The notes beneath the pieces were generated by a model, which had not been told where the DNA came from, did no database searches, and saw only the letters and a program-made list of their open reading frames with translations. The translations under genes were made by a program, and so were the position numbers. From Polytrichum commune (taxonomy: Eukaryota; Streptophyta; Polytrichopsida; Polytrichales; Polytrichaceae), in contig OX485806.1 of assembly GCA_950295325.1 (NCBI GenBank), positions 22,818,001 through 22,882,000 of the forward strand: a stretch of 64,000 bases of DNA. The letters run 5' to 3'. Each line of letters opens with the position of its first letter. Within the stretch, counting starts at the first letter, position 1. This document shows, one piece after another, positions 1-11,338 of the stretch.

Positions 1-241
1 AAGTGAGTCCCAAAGTAGGTGGGTCTAGTATAGGTTAGGTCCTTGGATGAGAGATCCAAGGTCGCTAACGGACCACCTAGGAACGACACCTTTGGGACCA
101 TGCCAAATTTGAAGATGCATTGTGGGGGTCGCGCCCTAAGGTAAACACAATGCCGCACCATAGAGGATGGCAACTTGAGAATTGGTGTGCCGACTACGAG
201 TATAGTCGATGAGGGCATCGACTCCGTTTGGTGGGGGTGAG
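1..241. other. Unidentified sequence left of LTR copy A
   Basis: No gene is recognised. If the LTR at 242-1215 is the 5' LTR of a minus-strand retroelement, this would be the beginning of its internal region, continuing off the window. The 20 or so bases beside the LTR show no obvious tRNA primer-binding site, so this stays open. Confidence 0.25.
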
Positions 242-1215
242 TGTCGCGCACCTCTCCATAAGGAGTGCCCGAAACACCATGGGCACAAGGGGGACCCCGG
301 AGTGACACCCGGGACTTGTGGCGCCGTTGGTGAGAGGGCCCAAGTGATCCTAGTGTGGGTGAGGGCCCCGGGCGTTGGGAACGCCTCCCACCCACAAAGA
401 CTAGGAGGCATGAGGGTGAGGCCATGAGCTATGCGTAGCTCATGGCGTGGTGATTCTAGAATGCTCAAGATCACCTCAATCGGAGGTGTGAGCTAGGAGT
501 TATGGCCATTTGAGTGGGGTGCTGTCCCGGGACAGCGCCCTGGTACAGCAGTGCCTGGGAGTGATTCCCGGGACTGCCAAGGTTCAAACAGGCATAACTT
601 CCTCAAGCCTTGCCCGAATGGGGCAAGCAAGGAGTCCATCGGCATCTACGTGAAGCGTAGATGCGGATGGAGTGGTTGGTTGTTATGATCAGACATCATA
701 CAAGGAAGTTATGATGGTCTGAAGCTGCTGGGGGGGTTCTAGGCCCAGCAGCTAAGGGAAAATGTCCACTTGGCCCCAACTCTTGGTAGAGAGACAAGAG
801 GTTGGTTGGCGGTGGGGTAGGGGCTCCGTGTAGAGTCCTAGAGGCTTATATGGGTGAGGTGGTGTGGCCTCACCCACCCGAGGCCGAACGGCACGGCCTC
901 CATGGGCATTGGCCCATTGTGAGGACATAGTTGCCTAGTATGGTTCGGGTTGTTGTAGTGTTGCTCCGGCAACGCGATGATCAACATAGGATTGGACTTC
1001 CATGGATGGAAGTCCACATTGGGGAAATGGGTTACCGATTAAGGGGTGAGCCCCGAAAGCAAAGTAGGAGGGTTGGTTCCCTCCTATGAACTATTGGTCC
1101 GGGGTAAGAGGAGCTATCCATTAGCATGGCGGAATGCGAAGGGTTAGCGACTCGTAACCTTTGCTAGAATTGAAAATTGGCAAGATTATTAAGGGACCTA
1201 GCAAGGGTTGCGACA
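242..1215 (-). mobile_element. LTR, copy A (974 bp, minus strand)
   Basis: Read on the minus strand this begins TGTCGCAACC and ends GCGCGACA, a TGTCGC...GCGACA inverted terminus typical of an LTR. It matches the copies at 24150-25123 and 54000-55373 over its full length and has exactly the same length (974 bp) as the 24150 copy. The flanks (GTGAG on the left, AAGGG on the right) do not form a 5-bp target duplication, so it may be one LTR of a longer element or a rearranged solo LTR. No reverse transcriptase or integrase was found anywhere in the window. Confidence 0.75.
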
Positions 1216-1827
1216 AAGGGCCTGATGCCGATCGTTTGCAGGAGAAGGTTCCTGACGTCGTCGGAGAAGGCGGTGGCGAGAGAGGCGGGGCAGCAGGGAC
1301 GGTGGAGGCTTCTACATCGTCGAGACATGACCAAGGCGAGGTAATACACTGAGCCCTCCCAGTTTGGGTCGACCGACCCAAACTTCCTGGGTCACTGTCT
1401 TGTTGGCGTGGTCGTGTCCCCCTTGCTAGGAGGAAATGCACACCCCCTGCCCCCCCCTGCTCTACACTTGCTCCCCCTCCCCCCAACGTGCCCCCCCGCG
1501 ATCCCCTTCGTCTTGTCTGCATTCGACTACGCTCGACCTTGGGGGCGCGCAACCAATTTTGTGGATGTAGAATTAGGATAGTGTGAATGCCCTCGTTCAC
1601 CGTGGTCCCCCCCCCATCAAATTGTACATAGAGATTTGTAAAAATAAAATTATTATTTTTGGCGCCCATATGTTTGCATCCGTGTCCCAATGTATGTTGT
1701 TCCCCTTGTATGTTTTTGTTGCCACCAATGGTCCAATTCTTCTTGTGTTTGCACAAAATTTCCGTTCTGCTTGAGATGGACATAGCATAACATAGTCCTC
1801 GCCGCCTTCTCTCGCTCGTCGCCGCAG
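1216..1827. other. Non-coding spacer, C-rich in part
   Basis: Lies between LTR copy A and the phosphatase pseudogene. It includes a very C-rich tract around 1420-1510 and a run of nine C at about 1606. No reading frame here matches a recognised family. The stretch just before 1828 ends in GCCGCAG, a plausible splice acceptor for the following gene. Confidence 0.4.
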
Positions 1828-3526
1828 GGTTCGGAGCATAGCGTCGTGGCTCCCCACCGATCCTCCCCGAGGAGTGTGGAGGACAGCGTGTTGGTCCCCC
1901 CGATTTTGCCCTCGCCACCTTCGCCTCCCAAGACCCGGTTCCTGGTGCTAGACCTCAACGGGGTCCTTGTCCAGTGCGTGCATTGTCCGAGGGTCCCCAC
2001 GGTGCCTTTCTGCAAGCCCGAGGACGCCAACTACGATGGACCCCCCGCGTACATCAAAAGCAAGCTAGTGTACCTCCGCCCGTGGCTTTGGCGCTTCCTA
2101 CAGGTCGCCCTATCCAAATGGTGGGTGATCATTTGGAGCTCCATGAAGTCCGAGAATACCCAGGCTGTCGTGGAGTTCATCTTCAAGGGACTCTAACCCC
2201 CGTGCTTGGTCCTAGGATAGGATTCTTGTAAAACATTATACACCCCCGAGGGCAGGGTTGTGAAGAAGCCCAACAACCCCGCCGTAAACCAATTTCTTAA
2301 GGTCTTGAAGCCAGTCGTATGGGACCAGCGTCCGACCATGGTCGGCTGTCCCTACGACGTTCGCCCCACCCGTGACAACACGTTGATGGTGGACGACAGC
2401 GCTTCCAAAAACATTTTGAACCCGACCTCCAACTTCATAGTTTGCCCGACGTGGACGGTCGAGAAGGTCCGAGACCGCTTTTTGTTAGACCTACTTAAGT
2501 ACATTCAAACGCTCGTGGGGAGCGGACTACCCGTGCCCCGGTTCCTTAGTTGTAATCCGATAGGCGAAAGATACATGGATCCGAAGGACTATATGTACAG
2601 AGAGTTGTACGCTCACGCGAAATATAATAAACTCATTTGAGATACTACATGGTGTGCCATTGTGTGTGATATATTATGCCTCAATTGTATATCGATTTTC
2701 ACATGCTCCCCCCTTCCCCCCTCCCCTTGGGTTTTGTTTTGTTTCCTTTTTTGCGCCAACATTTGGAGCCTTCGATTGAGATCGTCAGCGAATCAAACTT
2801 GGGGAGCTTTTTCTACGAGACCGTCTACGATGCCGCGTCCACCATCGACTACTCCAAGGAGCCTCTTGACGCCGGCGTCGTCGATAGCCCCCCACCCAAG
2901 CAAATCTTCCGGCATTCTCCGTCCCCGTTGCCGCTCAAGGGCATAAATCGCAAATGCGTCCGGACGTCCCCCTCTCGGCCCGGCGGCAGTATTACACCTC
3001 AACGGCGGCTGCGGATGGACGCTCGGCCTACGAGGAGTGGAACCCTTCCTATTCCTTTGCGGGACGCCTTGCCCCTCCTCGCCAATTCCGACGCGAATGG
3101 CCCCGGTGACAAGGTGAACCCCCCCACACATGGTTAACCGCGCATTACAATCATTTTGCTCTAAAAAAATGAACGTGTGACACGTTTGGGTCTTCCTCCC
3201 TAAACTAACACATGTGTTCTTGCTTTGACGCGTTGCAGGTTGCTCCCACCCGTAGACCTATGCGGGCTAGTGCGTCCGTCGAGTTGGAGCGTTTCTACTC
3301 CATGACCAGAAATGCAAGACAGTCCACTTCATCGTATTCGAATTCTTCGTCGTATAATTCGGGCGGCCGACGGAATCCAAAATGTGTTGTTGATGGCGTT
3401 CACCCCAAGAATGGCTATAGTCGCGGGGCGGAGATTTTCAGGAATGTTGAAGCAATGCGAGCAAAAGAAGCCGCAGCAAAAGAAAAAAAAGAAAAAGAAA
3501 AAGAGGCAGTATCCGAGGCTAGATAG
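1828..3526 (+). pseudogene. FCP1/NIF-type HAD phosphatase-like gene, broken
   Basis: One reading frame from about 1828 to 2637 shows the HAD hallmarks of FCP1/NLI-interacting-factor phosphatases. These are FLVLDLNGVLV near 1939 (first Asp box), WVIIWSSMKSENTQA near 2125 (motif II Ser) and LMVDDSASKN near 2380 (the DD motif). Two in-frame stops, TAA at 2194 and TAG at 2218, interrupt this frame. Homology appears to continue directly across both, so a normal coding exon has decayed. After a stop at 2638 a further open stretch (about 2745-3105) ends near a GT, and a second exon follows a CAG acceptor at about 3239. That exon encodes a Ser-rich segment and a Lys/Glu-rich tail ending at 3526. The second Asp of the DxD box is Asn, which is common in plant members. 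The family dephosphorylates phosphoproteins; no function is expected from this copy. The exon borders after 2640 are inference. Confidence 0.55.
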
Positions 3527-3668
3527 GCCATAGTAGGCGTAGGGTTTTGGGCCATAGGCAACATGATTTTGGGTCGCACTATCCAATGGATGTGTGGTGT
3601 TAGCATGCTATGCATTTTACATGCCACACTTTGTATGTTTTTTTTTGCAATAATATAAGTGTCACATG

Positions 3669-3680
3669 CACTACAAGAAA
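3669..3680 (+). repeat. Left terminal inverted repeat of the CACTA element
   Basis: CACTACAAGAAA, preceded by the target duplication ATG. It pairs with 23260-23271 (CACTACAACAAA on the minus strand), differing at position 9 only. Confidence 0.9.
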
Positions 3681-3903
3681 ATCGACAAAAAGACGACTTT
3701 GTTTATGATTATTTTTTTAGTCGTTGAGGACAGAAATGACTATTATTTTTTGTGTTATTACGGACGAGTTGTAACGGACAGTCAGTCGTTTTGGACGTGA
3801 CGTCGGAACGCGGATGATATAGTCATTGAGGCTAGTCGTAAACATGGATGAATGACGTGGCTGACTGTCTATGATGTATGCATTGCGTGGCGTTACGTGG
3901 CAA

Positions 3904-4089
3904 CACGTGGCGTTACGTTGTATCCACGTCGACATCCTAGTTGGCACGGGTGCCATGTCACCGAACACGTGGCGTTACGTGGAATCCACGTCGACATCCT
4001 AGTTGGCACGGGTGCCATGTCATCGAACACGTGGCGTTACGTGGACACCACGTCGACGTCCTAATTGGCACGGGTGCCATGTCACCGAA
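3904..4089 (+). repeat. 62-bp tandem repeat with G-box core
   Basis: Three consecutive 62-bp units start at 3904, 3966 and 4028; a fourth begins at 4090 and decays. Each full unit contains ACACGTGGC, a G-box/ABRE-type CACGTG core, plus a second CCACGTCGAC box. Further CACGTG motifs follow near 4123 and 4184. The array lies in the left subterminal region of the CACTA element, where TNPA-type proteins bind in characterised En/Spm elements. Whether these units bind a transposon protein or host bZIP/bHLH factors is inference. Confidence 0.8.
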
Positions 4090-4264
4090 CACGCGGCGTC
4101 CAGGTCAATTGGCCACGTCATCCAGCCACGTGGCATGAATGGTATATGTCGGTGTGCGGGTTCACATGTGGGCAAGTGATATATCGCCACGTGTCCATTA
4201 TGTAGTTTTTATGTAGTCGTTTTGAAGTTCTTATTTTGTTATTTTGTAGTTATTATGTGGTCAT

Positions 4265-4374
4265 TATTTAATCGTTTTATAGTTCCTATTTAATCGTTTT
4301 ATAGTTCCTATTTAATCGTTTTATAGTTCTTCTTTAATCATTTTCTAGTTCTTATGTAGTCGTTTTCTAGTTCT
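4265..4374 (+). repeat. 22-bp tandem repeat, five units
   Basis: Units of TATTTAATCGTTTTATAGTT plus CC begin at 4265, 4287 and 4309. Two diverged units follow at 4331 and 4353. The motif resembles the surrounding GTAGTCGTTTT and AGTCGTTT words of the element's subterminal DNA, so this is probably an expanded subterminal binding repeat. Confidence 0.75.
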
Positions 4375-5259
4375 TAGTTAGTACTTGTGTAGTCATTTTA
4401 TGGTTGTTGAACAGTACATGCCGCAGACGTGAAGTTGAATGGCGTGGCCTTCTGTGTTCTAAATGACTAAGAAGTCACTATTGAACAACTACATTCTAGT
4501 TATTAGAGCTCGGGTTAATGCCATCTTTGAACACATTCAACCATTGTTTACTCTTTTCTTAGTTGTGCATATCATTGCGTAAGCCGAGGTGAGATGGGTA
4601 GCATTGTGAATGCATGCAACCACCATTCAAACATTGCCATGCAGCCTCAATATGAAAGCATGAATCATACATGAAACACAACACATCTTTGAATTTGATT
4701 GTGGGGTTCCCAACAAAATATGTAAGAGTGTTCATATGTGGGTTCTCAGTGTTTAGTGTAGGGAAGACCTTTATCTACTCCATGCTAAGTACGTCTAAGG
4801 AAATTCACGCTGCTCTCAAACTCCTCTCATTCCAAAGTGTGCTGCCTCCCACTACGTCTTTAATTACCCACTGGTCTCCATCCTCGTGTGGGTAGGCAAG
4901 CTTCACATCACCTATGTGAGCAGTTGTCACATCAACTTTATAGCAAAATTGCGGAATCACCTTGAAGTGGAACTTGTCCACACCCCCTACGCCACTGATT
5001 TTACCGGTTGCCACCTTGCGTCTCTTGTTTTTCGGACTCATGAGGTGCACACATTGCCCAACATTAAATTGTACCTACACACCATCCTCACAACAATCAA
5101 ATGCACACCCAATGAACTGTAGTGATCATTACAACAATGTTTCAGCAATGGATGCCACTACTAGAACATGTATTGCCCAACATTGAACTGCACCCATACA
5201 CCATCCACAACACAATCAATAGCATACCTCATACAATGTAAGTACCTCATACAATGCTG
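4375..5259. other. CACTA left subterminal spacer
   Basis: Inside the CACTA element between the subterminal repeats and the TNPA-like gene. Open frames on both strands around 4800-5050 are short and match nothing I recognise. Confidence 0.35.
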
Positions 5260-5340
5260 AATGACTGCTTAAGGACGGCTTAAGGACTGCTGAATGACTG
5301 CCGAATGACTACTGAATGACTGCTCAATGACTTCCAAAAA
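5260..5340. repeat. GAATGACT-type repeat cluster 1
   Basis: A run of CTGAATGACTGC-like words about every 10-13 bases (for example at 5261, 5291, 5301, 5311). The same word family recurs at 8425-8575, 15112-15186, 17260-17350, 18128-18240 and 21575-21745. It lies just beyond the 3' end of the TNPA-like reading frame. Confidence 0.6.
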
Positions 5341-6439
5341 GTTCAGGGATGGATTGGACAAACCGGACGTGCAGGCAATGTTGCATTGCCTGATGTGCTA
5401 TCCCCTGTTTTCGCACCCCTTCCCCGCAATTCCATCCTGTTTGAACCACCAATGTCACCTATCTTACTTGGTGACACGATCTTGGGGTTTTTGCTCTCAG
5501 ATTCCGGAGATTCTCCCTCCCCCACTGTCGCAACAAGGGGGGCATCCTCAGCCAACACAACAACTTCTCCGCCCTCTACATGCTCACTCTCCACAATTTG
5601 CTCCAGCCCTTTCCCTCCTCCCAAACTCCCACCTCCACCACTGATGCATTTCCCACTCCCACCTACCTTCTGTGCTTCTCCCCCAGTTGCGTTTTCCACA
5701 TTCTCTCCCTTCCCCCCCCCTCTCCACATTCTTCCACCCCACTCCCACCCATTGCAATGTTGGGAGGGCGGGTGCCATGTTCTACAACCCCACCTACAAG
5801 AGCTCCAACTTCCTGCCTCCCCTCATCCGGAGTTATTGGCTGCCCAGTGGCCTCCGCTGCTGCAGCTCGCCTCTTCACACCTCTCTTTGTTGTCGTCCCT
5901 TTCTTTGGTGCATTCTCATTTGCTCGGCCCTTGCTTCCCACCTGGCTGTCCTCTTGAGACATGGTAACCCCTTTCAACTTGGCATCTTTGCTTCTAGTGA
6001 ACCTAGTATATACCAAGGGCTCGTGCTCATCTTCGCTACGAGCGTCTGTGTCATCCACCACATCTATTGGCAACGTAATGGAGGTTCCTATGCCAGCCGG
6101 GCGGGATTGGGCTTGATTCTCGCACGTAGACTTAGGAGCGCTTCCATGAATGCCCTCGTTGTTGACTGCCGTGTTGGGGTCGCTCACAATGGTCTGACCC
6201 CGTAGTGTAGTAATTAGGCTCGTCACCATAGTAGCCAAGCTATTCAACGTCAGCGTGTTTGCTTTCAGAGTTTGCTCATTGCTCAACATCACCTCAGACA
6301 TTTGATGCCTAAACTCGGCCTGGGTTAGCTCCATGGCAGCAATGCGTGCTGACATCCTTCCTGACAGGGCTTGCTGTGCACGCCACAAACAAAGACTTCC
6401 AACCTTAGAGTGGGATCCAGTTGGGGTCTGCTTTAGCAT

Positions 6440-6790
6440 TCATTTCAATACAATTTCACCACTACACAATGACACGTGGACTACTGACTGCAGCTACACA
6501 ATGACTCATTAAGCACTAGGTGCAACTACCCAATGACTTAAATACAACTGTCAATACATTGCAACAACAACACATACAGCAGGATCTACCATTACATAAT
6601 GACACATAAAATACATGATACGACTAAACAATGACACATAAGACATTGAATTACGACTGCACAATGACTAGTATTGGCTACTGGAAACGACTACATAATG
6701 ACACATATTGTGTAGGATACAACTACAGAATGAAACAAGTATCACTCCATACATACAACTGAACAACAACAAGTAAAATGCACATGCAAA
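6440..6790. other. Intron-like spacer rich in ACAATGAC words
   Basis: Between two coding parts of the TNPA-like gene. Words such as ACACAATGACAC, CACAATGACT and ACATAATGACAC recur about every 20-45 bases. It is therefore another ATGAC-rich spacer like the other clusters in this element. Confidence 0.5.
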
Positions 6791-8424
6791 CATTTTTTGG
6801 ATCTTACAGAGGTGCATGCCCCAGTCTGCTCTGATTCCTGCAGTTCCTCCGCTATTTCCGTAATCCCGGGACTCCTCTGTCTCTTCTTCCTCTGTGATCA
6901 TGAATACACGCTCAATTAGTGGCCCACATTTCAAAGGCACCAAGCCCAGTCCAACATAATGGCGAAGGGACACTAGAAAGTCATTACTAATCATTGCATA
7001 CACAACACTTACCAACTGCGCTTCTTTCCCAGCTTTGCCACCCCGCCCAACATTGGACTGGTTCTTCACTGACTTCCTTGCATTTGCCATTCTCATTGCC
7101 TTTTGCTCCGTTTCTGGTTTGGACCAGTACTCACAAAGACGTGCCCACTGATCGGGCTCAATGTAAACCGGGCATTGTTTTTTCCACTCAAAAACCATGC
7201 CTTCATTTTAGACCTCTCAGTCTTCATCTGCCTCTTTACTGCATTCTTGAATCCCCTCTCTGATAGTTTGTTCCCCACATATTCAAACTCATTGTCCAGA
7301 GCATTCCTTAGTTTCTCAATGCTGCAAGGGGATTGGTCCTTCCACTCCACACAACTCACGTCCAATATCCTAGGGATGAGGCTCCTAAGTGCTTCGTCAA
7401 ATTCATTCTTACCTTCGCAACCTCCATCTATGCCTCCACCCGCCTTGACACTCACCTTCTGCGGTTTCTGTCCCACAGCTTTCCTTGCATCCACTGACTC
7501 CTCTATTTCCTTCTTATGCGCTCTTCTCGCTGCCCTTGCCTCGCTCTCTGGCTTCAATGTAGGACCCTCGTTATTAGGGGCCGCGGGAGCTTATTGTGGC
7601 TGCATCCAAGGTCCAGGAAATTGTTGAGACATCATCCATGGGTTGGGCTGACCCATCATCCACGGGGCCTGTTGCCCCATCATCCACGGGGCCTGTTGCC
7701 CCATCATCCACTGTTGTTGTTGTGTGGATGGCGGCGCCATCCATGGTTGTTGCATCCAGGAGGAATTGGCCGGGAGTGCGGCTTCAGTTTGAGGAGGAGC
7801 TGTTGTTTTTGGTTGGGAGACGTGCGCCTTCTACATTGAACCAACATTCTCATGAGCTACTTAATGACTGCTTAATGACTCAGAGACTAACCGGCAATAA
7901 AGCATGGAAATTACCTTTTTGGCTGGGCTCTTCAATATTTGCCTTGTGCGCCTCCTTGTTGCACTTGACCCTGGCAGATCCGAGGTGCCTCTTCGTAGTG
8001 AGTGAACATCTTCATCTTCTTCCTCATCTGCAAGTGGCTCACCAACCACACAATCAGGTGCGTACGCACAGTTGCGGTGGCAATGACGATCATGCAGGGT
8101 AGAGAAAAGTCACCGTCCAGAAATGTACCGAAATTGGAGCCACTAGAATCTGCCGTGCCTGTTCAATCAGAAATTGCAACGTGGTTTAGAGGGGTCGCTT
8201 CAAAGGGATCAGCTCTAGTGCTCAGCCAATAAAAGATGTTAGTTGAAGGCTACAAACCCTTGTATATTGTTCCACCTTTGTGAATGTTGCAATGTCCCGG
8301 CTCCATGAATGCTGGAGCTCATGGAAAATGTCAGTTGGTCAACAGTCCCTACGCAATATATGATGTAGGGATCATATAGGTGCGGTTGGTCCTAGGATTT
8401 AGGGAATGTCTGGGTTTTGAATGA

Positions 8425-8575
8425 CTATGAAATACTACTTAATGACTAGTTTGCAACTAGTGGATGACTGTTGAATGACTGCTCACTGAGTGGTGAATGA
8501 CTGCTGACTAATGCTGAATGACTAGTGAATGACTAGCAAATGACTAGTTGGATATGCAGGCAATGACTAGTTAAA
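8425..8575. repeat. GAATGACT-type repeat cluster 2
   Basis: About ten copies of (A/T)GAATGACT(A/G) words, most about 10-15 bases apart. The cluster ends with TTGGATATGCAGGCAATGAC, very like the TTGGATGTACAGGCAATGG at the exon 3 acceptor of the TNPD gene (21735-21753). That suggests the cluster was copied together with a splice acceptor. Confidence 0.65.
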
Positions 8576-9619
8576 GACCCTAAAACCACATGCATAGTCT
8601 CAATCCAAAACTTAATATGAAAAATACACACTATGATAGTGCTAGTGTAACAACATTGAAAAGCTATAAATCCATGCCAAAAATTGTATCAATGTTGCAA
8701 TATTGTGGACTTACAAAGCTGTATCTCCATTCCAAAAATTGTAGACCCCTTCTCCACTCACTTACCCATGTTCACATTTCATATCAACCATCGTCATGGT
8801 TGAGGATGCTCACCTGGACTGTACTCGTCCTCAGTCTTTGTGTCTAGTGATTCCTCCGAAAGATGCACCATGTCTTGAAGATCTTCCCGAGCCTCCAAGG
8901 TTGCAGTTTTCCGCAGTACTCTGTGGCTGCGGCGCACTCGTACCCCCGGTGCCGCCTGCCTAGCGATCGAAGCTGACTTCACTGCGCCGAAGCTGTCACG
9001 CCTGCATTGAGCACAATGGATAGCATGCAACAATCTCTCAATAATTGAACGATACAAAATGAACAATACATAATGAACAATACAAAATGACATGTACATC
9101 ATGACCGATACAAACCTTCATCACACCGCATTCTCAGCATATCAAAATCACCCCCTAAATCAGCTAAGCATCGCTTGCTTATGAGCAAATAATTGTGTCT
9201 TCACTAAGAAAAAATTCAAGACTAAGTTGAATGTGGGATATTTTTGTAGAATATCCACTTTTCCCTGTCAAAGCATGCCAGTTGCCACATGGGTCAGAAA
9301 AGAAATTTAGAGGACTGCAAATTTATGGGGCTTTAGGACAACAAATTTAGAGGACTGCAAATTTAAATGGCTTGCTCCCTAAGCATAAATACACACCAAT
9401 CATGCTAGATATTCCATATAACATACAATCTAAGGTGCTTATAGGTTAATCAACAAATGAATTAACCACTTCGTTTCAATACGAACCTAAACAGAAAAAG
9501 ACCAGCAAACACTTTGTACACTCAGGAAATGTCCATCTACAAGAACTGTAAAGCACTACATAGTAATCCCAGAATATACAGAATTGCAAATCTGGAGTAT
9601 TCAAAAAGCACAAAGAGCT

Positions 9620-9732
9620 TGCCTTCAGTCTAAATGCCCATAAGAAGTGACTATGTTCCAGTCGAGGGATATTTCAATTTTCGAGCCTCCAACTCAGCCA
9701 TGCTAAATGACTTGACAGCTCTTGCTTCCCAG
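9620..9732 (-). pseudogene. Captured ClpT-like (Clp N-motif) exon fragment
   Basis: On the minus strand, after a TTGCAG acceptor, the frame reads WEARAVKSFSMAELEARKL and KYPSTGT, then a TAG, SLLMGI, a second TAG and TEGK. Apart from the two stops this follows the start of the Clp N repeat of plant ClpT1/ClpT2, accessory subunits of the plastid Clp protease core. The stops fall where those proteins have coding residues, so the piece is decayed. It is an isolated exon inside the CACTA element with no neighbouring ClpT exons recognised, which points to transposon capture. Confidence 0.6.
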
Positions 9733-10020
9733 CTGCAATGAATAAGAAAGTAGTGAGGCTAATAATGGTTGTGCCCAACTAAGCTAGGTGATCGAGCAGT
9801 CTACCAATCCTCAACCAATTGTTTTTAATTATGAATATATTATAAAGTGTACCAACATAAGTTCTTTGGGAGCTGTAGAACAGATCCATACGTGCATTTA
9901 CATGCTACTATGATAATGAGAATATCGCATGAGTCTGGCTTAGACTATTTCTCTGCATTTATCCAGTTTTTTTAATTGGAGTAACAACAATCTCTAAGAT
10001 GTCCCATTTTTGTAACGACA

Positions 10021-10092
10021 GAGGGAAAAATAATGTACTTACGGATACTATTGAAGGGCAATTGTATCCGAGTTTCTGCACAGCACACCACC
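10021..10092. repeat. 72-bp direct repeat, copy 1
   Basis: Nearly identical to 11339-11412. On the minus strand both copies hold a 33-bp stretch bounded by CTGTGCAG and GTAAGTAC or GTAAATAC, so each could be a mini-exon with its splice sites. The encoded peptide was not identified. The duplication inside the captured interior of the CACTA element suggests repeated acquisition or unequal exchange. Confidence 0.6.
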
Positions 10093-10553
10093 AACAAAAA
10101 GTCACAATTTGACCAAAATAATGCATTTAGAATCTACAGCCTAAACCATTTGTTGACCCTTGATCTACACTCCAATAGGAAGAAGGTGTAATACAGCTTC
10201 CACGTTCATGGCTCATTCTTTGTGTGCCCAAACCAATTCTGCATAGTATAATTTGAGGGTAATTTAGTTTCAAGAAGTTATACTCCAAGTAATGTAAAGG
10301 AAGTACAAAACTTGTATACAGGAGACAGGGTAGACAAAGGTAAGTTGGATTGCACATCGGTGGATAAATATGAGTACCCAGGGAAGAAATACATTTTGTT
10401 GCCTTGATTTGAATGAGCTATTTTCCCATTTCCTGTGCATCGTCACAATCACAACGACTGTTAAGTACAGAATCGTAGTAAAATGATGGGAAATCACTCT
10501 GCTGGTAGAACACTAACAAAAAACATTTGCTGACTCACACTACACCTGCATCA

Positions 10554-10731
10554 CCTACTAGTGTGGGTTACCATTTGGAGTTACTCATTGCTATAACTTT
10601 TTAAAAGTTATATCATGTTCCTGGATGTGCAGAGTCCAGATTAACTATTTAAGTTATATGTGTAAAAACTTATATACTTGTTATGAAGTTATAACATTGT
10701 GTAAATCTAGATGATAACCCACACTAATAGG
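10554..10731. mobile_element. MITE, 178 bp (AGTGTGGGTTAC family)
   Basis: Ends are inverted repeats: CCTACTAGTGTGGGTTACCA at the left and, reverse-complemented, CCTATTAGTGTGGGTTATCA at the right. A second copy is at 27806-27992, and a relative with AGTGTCACTTACTATTTGGA ends is at 34410-34592. The exact target duplication could not be fixed; a TA dinucleotide inside the shared ends is possible. Confidence 0.65.
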
Positions 10732-10943
10732 CGATACCAGTGTACTTGTGTATATTTAAATCACAACTACAGTGACACACTTCCAAAATTCCAAGAGTAT
10801 GATCAAGAACATAATTGCAGAGTCTTGATTGTTGATTTACATAATTAAAAGATTTTTTGGCCCGCTTTTGCTGTGCTAATGAAGAGTAGAAGTGTGTGTC
10901 TAAAAAGCAGGAACAGGAAAAGGAAAAGGAAAAGGACACGCAC

Positions 10944-11030
10944 CAAGATCAACATCTCGAAATGGGCTACCACTTGCAAAGATGATATCATGTCCGGCGT
11001 ACTGAAAAGCTTCTTTCGCTGTGCATTCAG
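10944..11030 (-). pseudogene. Captured exon of NAD-dependent malic enzyme
   Basis: An 87-bp exon on the minus strand with ACTTGTAG acceptor and CTTG/GTGCGT donor. It encodes AECTAKEAFQYAGHDIIFAS then GSPFRDVDL. The ECT...A...FASGSPF block is the conserved NAD(P)-binding region of malic enzymes, and the wording around it is closer to plant mitochondrial NAD-malic enzyme than to NADP-malic enzyme. Malic enzyme decarboxylates malate to pyruvate. A possible trace of the following exon (IGLGT) is near 10230, but the exons between are missing. The exon itself has no stop, so capture could be fairly recent. Confidence 0.65.
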
Positions 11031-11338
11031 CTACAAGTCACTCCAAAGGTATCAAGATCAAATTCCATAATGCAACTCCTTGCACTAAATCAAACCAACA
11101 AACATACTTCAGATGCTATAATCCAGGTATAATCAAATAAGGAGATGCCAAGGTATAGAAGGAGCACCGTTTGTAGTAGGGTGGCAGCCCAAGACCAGCT
11201 AGGACATTGCCCCTAGAACCTGTATACATTCATAAAGTAACAGGTTCCTTAAATAGATTCTGTAAGTTTGAACTGGTAGATATCTGAAACTTACGCCAAT
11301 AATGCCAGCAGAAGCCCACAGTGCAACCAAATAAGGAT

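Larger units (their letters stand above)
5343..9001 (-). pseudogene. TNPA-like / Transposase_24 gene of the CACTA element, broken
   Basis: Exons can be traced on the minus strand by splice borders: 9001-8814 (CAATGCAG acceptor, AG/GTGAGC donor), 8027-7915 (CTTGCAG acceptor, AAG/GTAATT donor) and 7830-7013 (AATGTAG acceptor, TTG/GTAAGT donor), then a region at 6439-5343. The large exon starts with a Trp/Met/Gln-rich tract of PWMMGQQA repeats. It then carries the family signature of the plant Ptta/En/Spm Transposase_24 domain, with PVYIEPDQWARLCEYWSKPE followed by a basic segment including GRGGKAGKEAQ. The 6439-5663 part has a helical, coiled-coil-like segment and a basic, charged tail. An in-frame TAA at 7593-7591 and a frameshift near 7200 break the large exon, and another frame change occurs near 5700. 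In En/Spm the TNPA partner binds subterminal repeats. Here it runs opposite to the TNPD gene, which is unusual. Confidence 0.65.

Noticed and set aside
10190-10240. Second NAD-malic enzyme exon (IGLGT)
   Set aside because: Only five residues agree and the next residues do not follow the family; mentioned as a trace only.
11290-11330. Minus-strand VALWASAGIIG as a thylakoid CURT1-like exon
   Set aside because: Eleven hydrophobic residues are too few to separate homology from chance.
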